Origin: an uncultured Lachnospiraceae bacterium
Lineage (GTDB): Bacteria; Bacillota_A; Clostridia; Lachnospirales; Lachnospiraceae
DNA: 5,926 nt
Assembly (NCBI GenBank): GCA_946529195.1
Contig: CAMMZE010000075.1
Span: forward strand, 1-5,926
Reading direction: 5' to 3'
Position numbers and translations under genes: made by a program. The notes under the pieces were generated by a model. That model did not search any database and was not told the DNA's origin. It was given only the letters and a program-made list of their open reading frames with translations. This document shows, piece after piece, positions 5,097 through 5,926 of this stretch; position 1 is the stretch's first letter, and the number at the start of each line of letters is the position of its first letter.

Positions 5097-5922
5097 ACGG
5101 ATCACTTTTACCGCAACCCTCATCCTGTATTTCCTGGGAACGGTATCCTATCTGATCTACGGAAGCACCGGTAAAGAAAAGACTGCCCGGCCGGGACGTC
5201 TTGTTACGACGGCCGGCGTCTGCTTTCATCTCGTCAGTATCATTACCCGCGGCATCCATGCCGGAAGGCTTCCTCTGACCAATCAGTTTGAATTCGCGAC
5301 AAGTTTTGCCTGCGGGATCGCGATCGTCTTCCTGATCTTCACCCGCATTTACCATTTCGACATCCTGGGCACCTTCATCGTGCCCGTCATCTTCCTGATG
5401 ATCGGTTATGCTGCCATGCAGAGCCGGGATATCCACGCCCTGATGCCGGCTTTGCAGTCCGGATGGCTTGGCTTCCACGTAAGTACGGCCATCATTGCCT
5501 ACGGGGCTTTCGGCGTCGCGTTCGGCGTGGCGGGCGCCTACCTTGTAAAAGACCGGAAAGACGGAGCTTCAGATGCATCCCGCACCACAGCTTCCGGAGC
5601 TGCCTCCCGGATCCCGGACAAGGAAGTTCTGGATAATATCATCTACAGGGCTGTGGCGCTCGGTTTCCTGTTCCTGACCCTGTGCATGATCACCGGCGCC
5701 GTATGGGCGAACCGCGCCTGGGGCAGCTACTGGAGCTGGGACCCGAAGGAGACATGGAGCCTGATCACCTGGTTCGTTTACGCCATCTTCCTCCACCTTC
5801 GCCTGAACAAAGGCATGAACGGCCGGAAGGCCGCCATCTTTGCCCTGATCGGCTTTATCTGCGTCATCTTCACCTATGTCGGCGTCAACACACTTATGAG
5901 CGGACTGCACAGCTACAAGTGA
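5080..5922 (+). CDS. ccsA: Cytochrome c biogenesis protein CcsA/ResC, System II
   Basis: This 280-residue polytopic membrane protein belongs to the heme-handling CcsA/ResC/CcmC superfamily. The WWD signature is at 214-226 (WGSYWSWDPKETW). His133 before it, His239 after it and His277 near the C-terminus fit the pattern of the first periplasmic, transmembrane and second periplasmic heme histidines of CcsBA proteins. The spacings also resemble those of the Helicobacter CcsBA protein as I recall it. FHLVSIITRGIHAGRLPLTN at 49-68 is a further CcsA-typical segment. A Ser/Ala/Gly-rich loop at about 160-178 joins the halves. GGAGG at 5066-5070 lies 9 nt before ATG 5080, and the 17-nt overlap with resB implies coupled synthesis of the two subunits. 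The gene ends 4 nt before the window edge, so later operon members cannot be seen. Confidence 0.93.
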   Translation: MLDSIERITFTATLILYFLGTVSYLIYGSTGKEKTARPGRLVTTAGVCFHLVSIITRGIHAGRLPLTNQFEFATSFACGIAIVFLIFTRIYHFDILGTFIVPVIFLMIGYAAMQSRDIHALMPALQSGWLGFHVSTAIIAYGAFGVAFGVAGAYLVKDRKDGASDASRTTASGAASRIPDKEVLDNIIYRAVALGFLFLTLCMITGAVWANRAWGSYWSWDPKETWSLITWFVYAIFLHLRLNKGMNGRKAAIFALIGFICVIFTYVGVNTLMSGLHSYK

Positions 5923-5926
5923 GTCA

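Overview
The window looks like part of a chromosome from an anaerobic Gram-positive bacterium of the Clostridia, probably Lachnospiraceae. That placement is inference. It rests on the strong AGGAGG-type ribosome binding sites, the compact System II cytochrome c assembly genes, a DUF975 membrane protein, and a DUF3990/XRE gene pair of a kind I associate with clostridial genomes. All five genes I accept lie on the + strand.

Left part (1-1530). A GC-rich 19-bp tandem repeat array runs in from the window edge. It is followed by a clear sigma-A-type promoter (TTGTCT, 17 nt, TATAAT) with two dyads over its -10 and start region. This promoter drives a two-gene unit. The first gene is a DUF3990 protein, probably with an ADP-ribosyltransferase-like fold. 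The second is an XRE-type helix-turn-helix protein with an uncharacterised N-terminal domain. They overlap by 32 nt and are best read as a toxin-antitoxin-like module that may regulate itself.

Middle (1530-2535). A LacI/CcpA-type palindrome and a promoter precede a DUF975 integral membrane protein gene. After it comes a roughly 150-bp element of three nested inverted repeats. Its innermost hairpin is a good intrinsic terminator, and its 20-bp middle arms pair perfectly.

Right part (2535-5926). A promoter abutting that element drives nrfA, which encodes a pentaheme cytochrome c nitrite reductase. It has the lysine-ligated CxxCK active-site heme and four CxxCH hemes. No nrfH is present, and the protein carries its own N-terminal membrane anchor or lipoprotein signal. 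A perfect 13-bp hairpin follows. Next come resB (ccs1) and ccsA (resC), overlapping by 17 nt, which encode the two halves of the System II heme-attachment machine.

Together the right-hand genes form a respiratory nitrite-ammonification module: NrfA reduces nitrite to ammonium outside the membrane, and ResB/CcsA export heme and attach it to NrfA's Cys motifs. The thiol-reducing partners (ResA, CcdA) and a quinol dehydrogenase for NrfA are not in the window.
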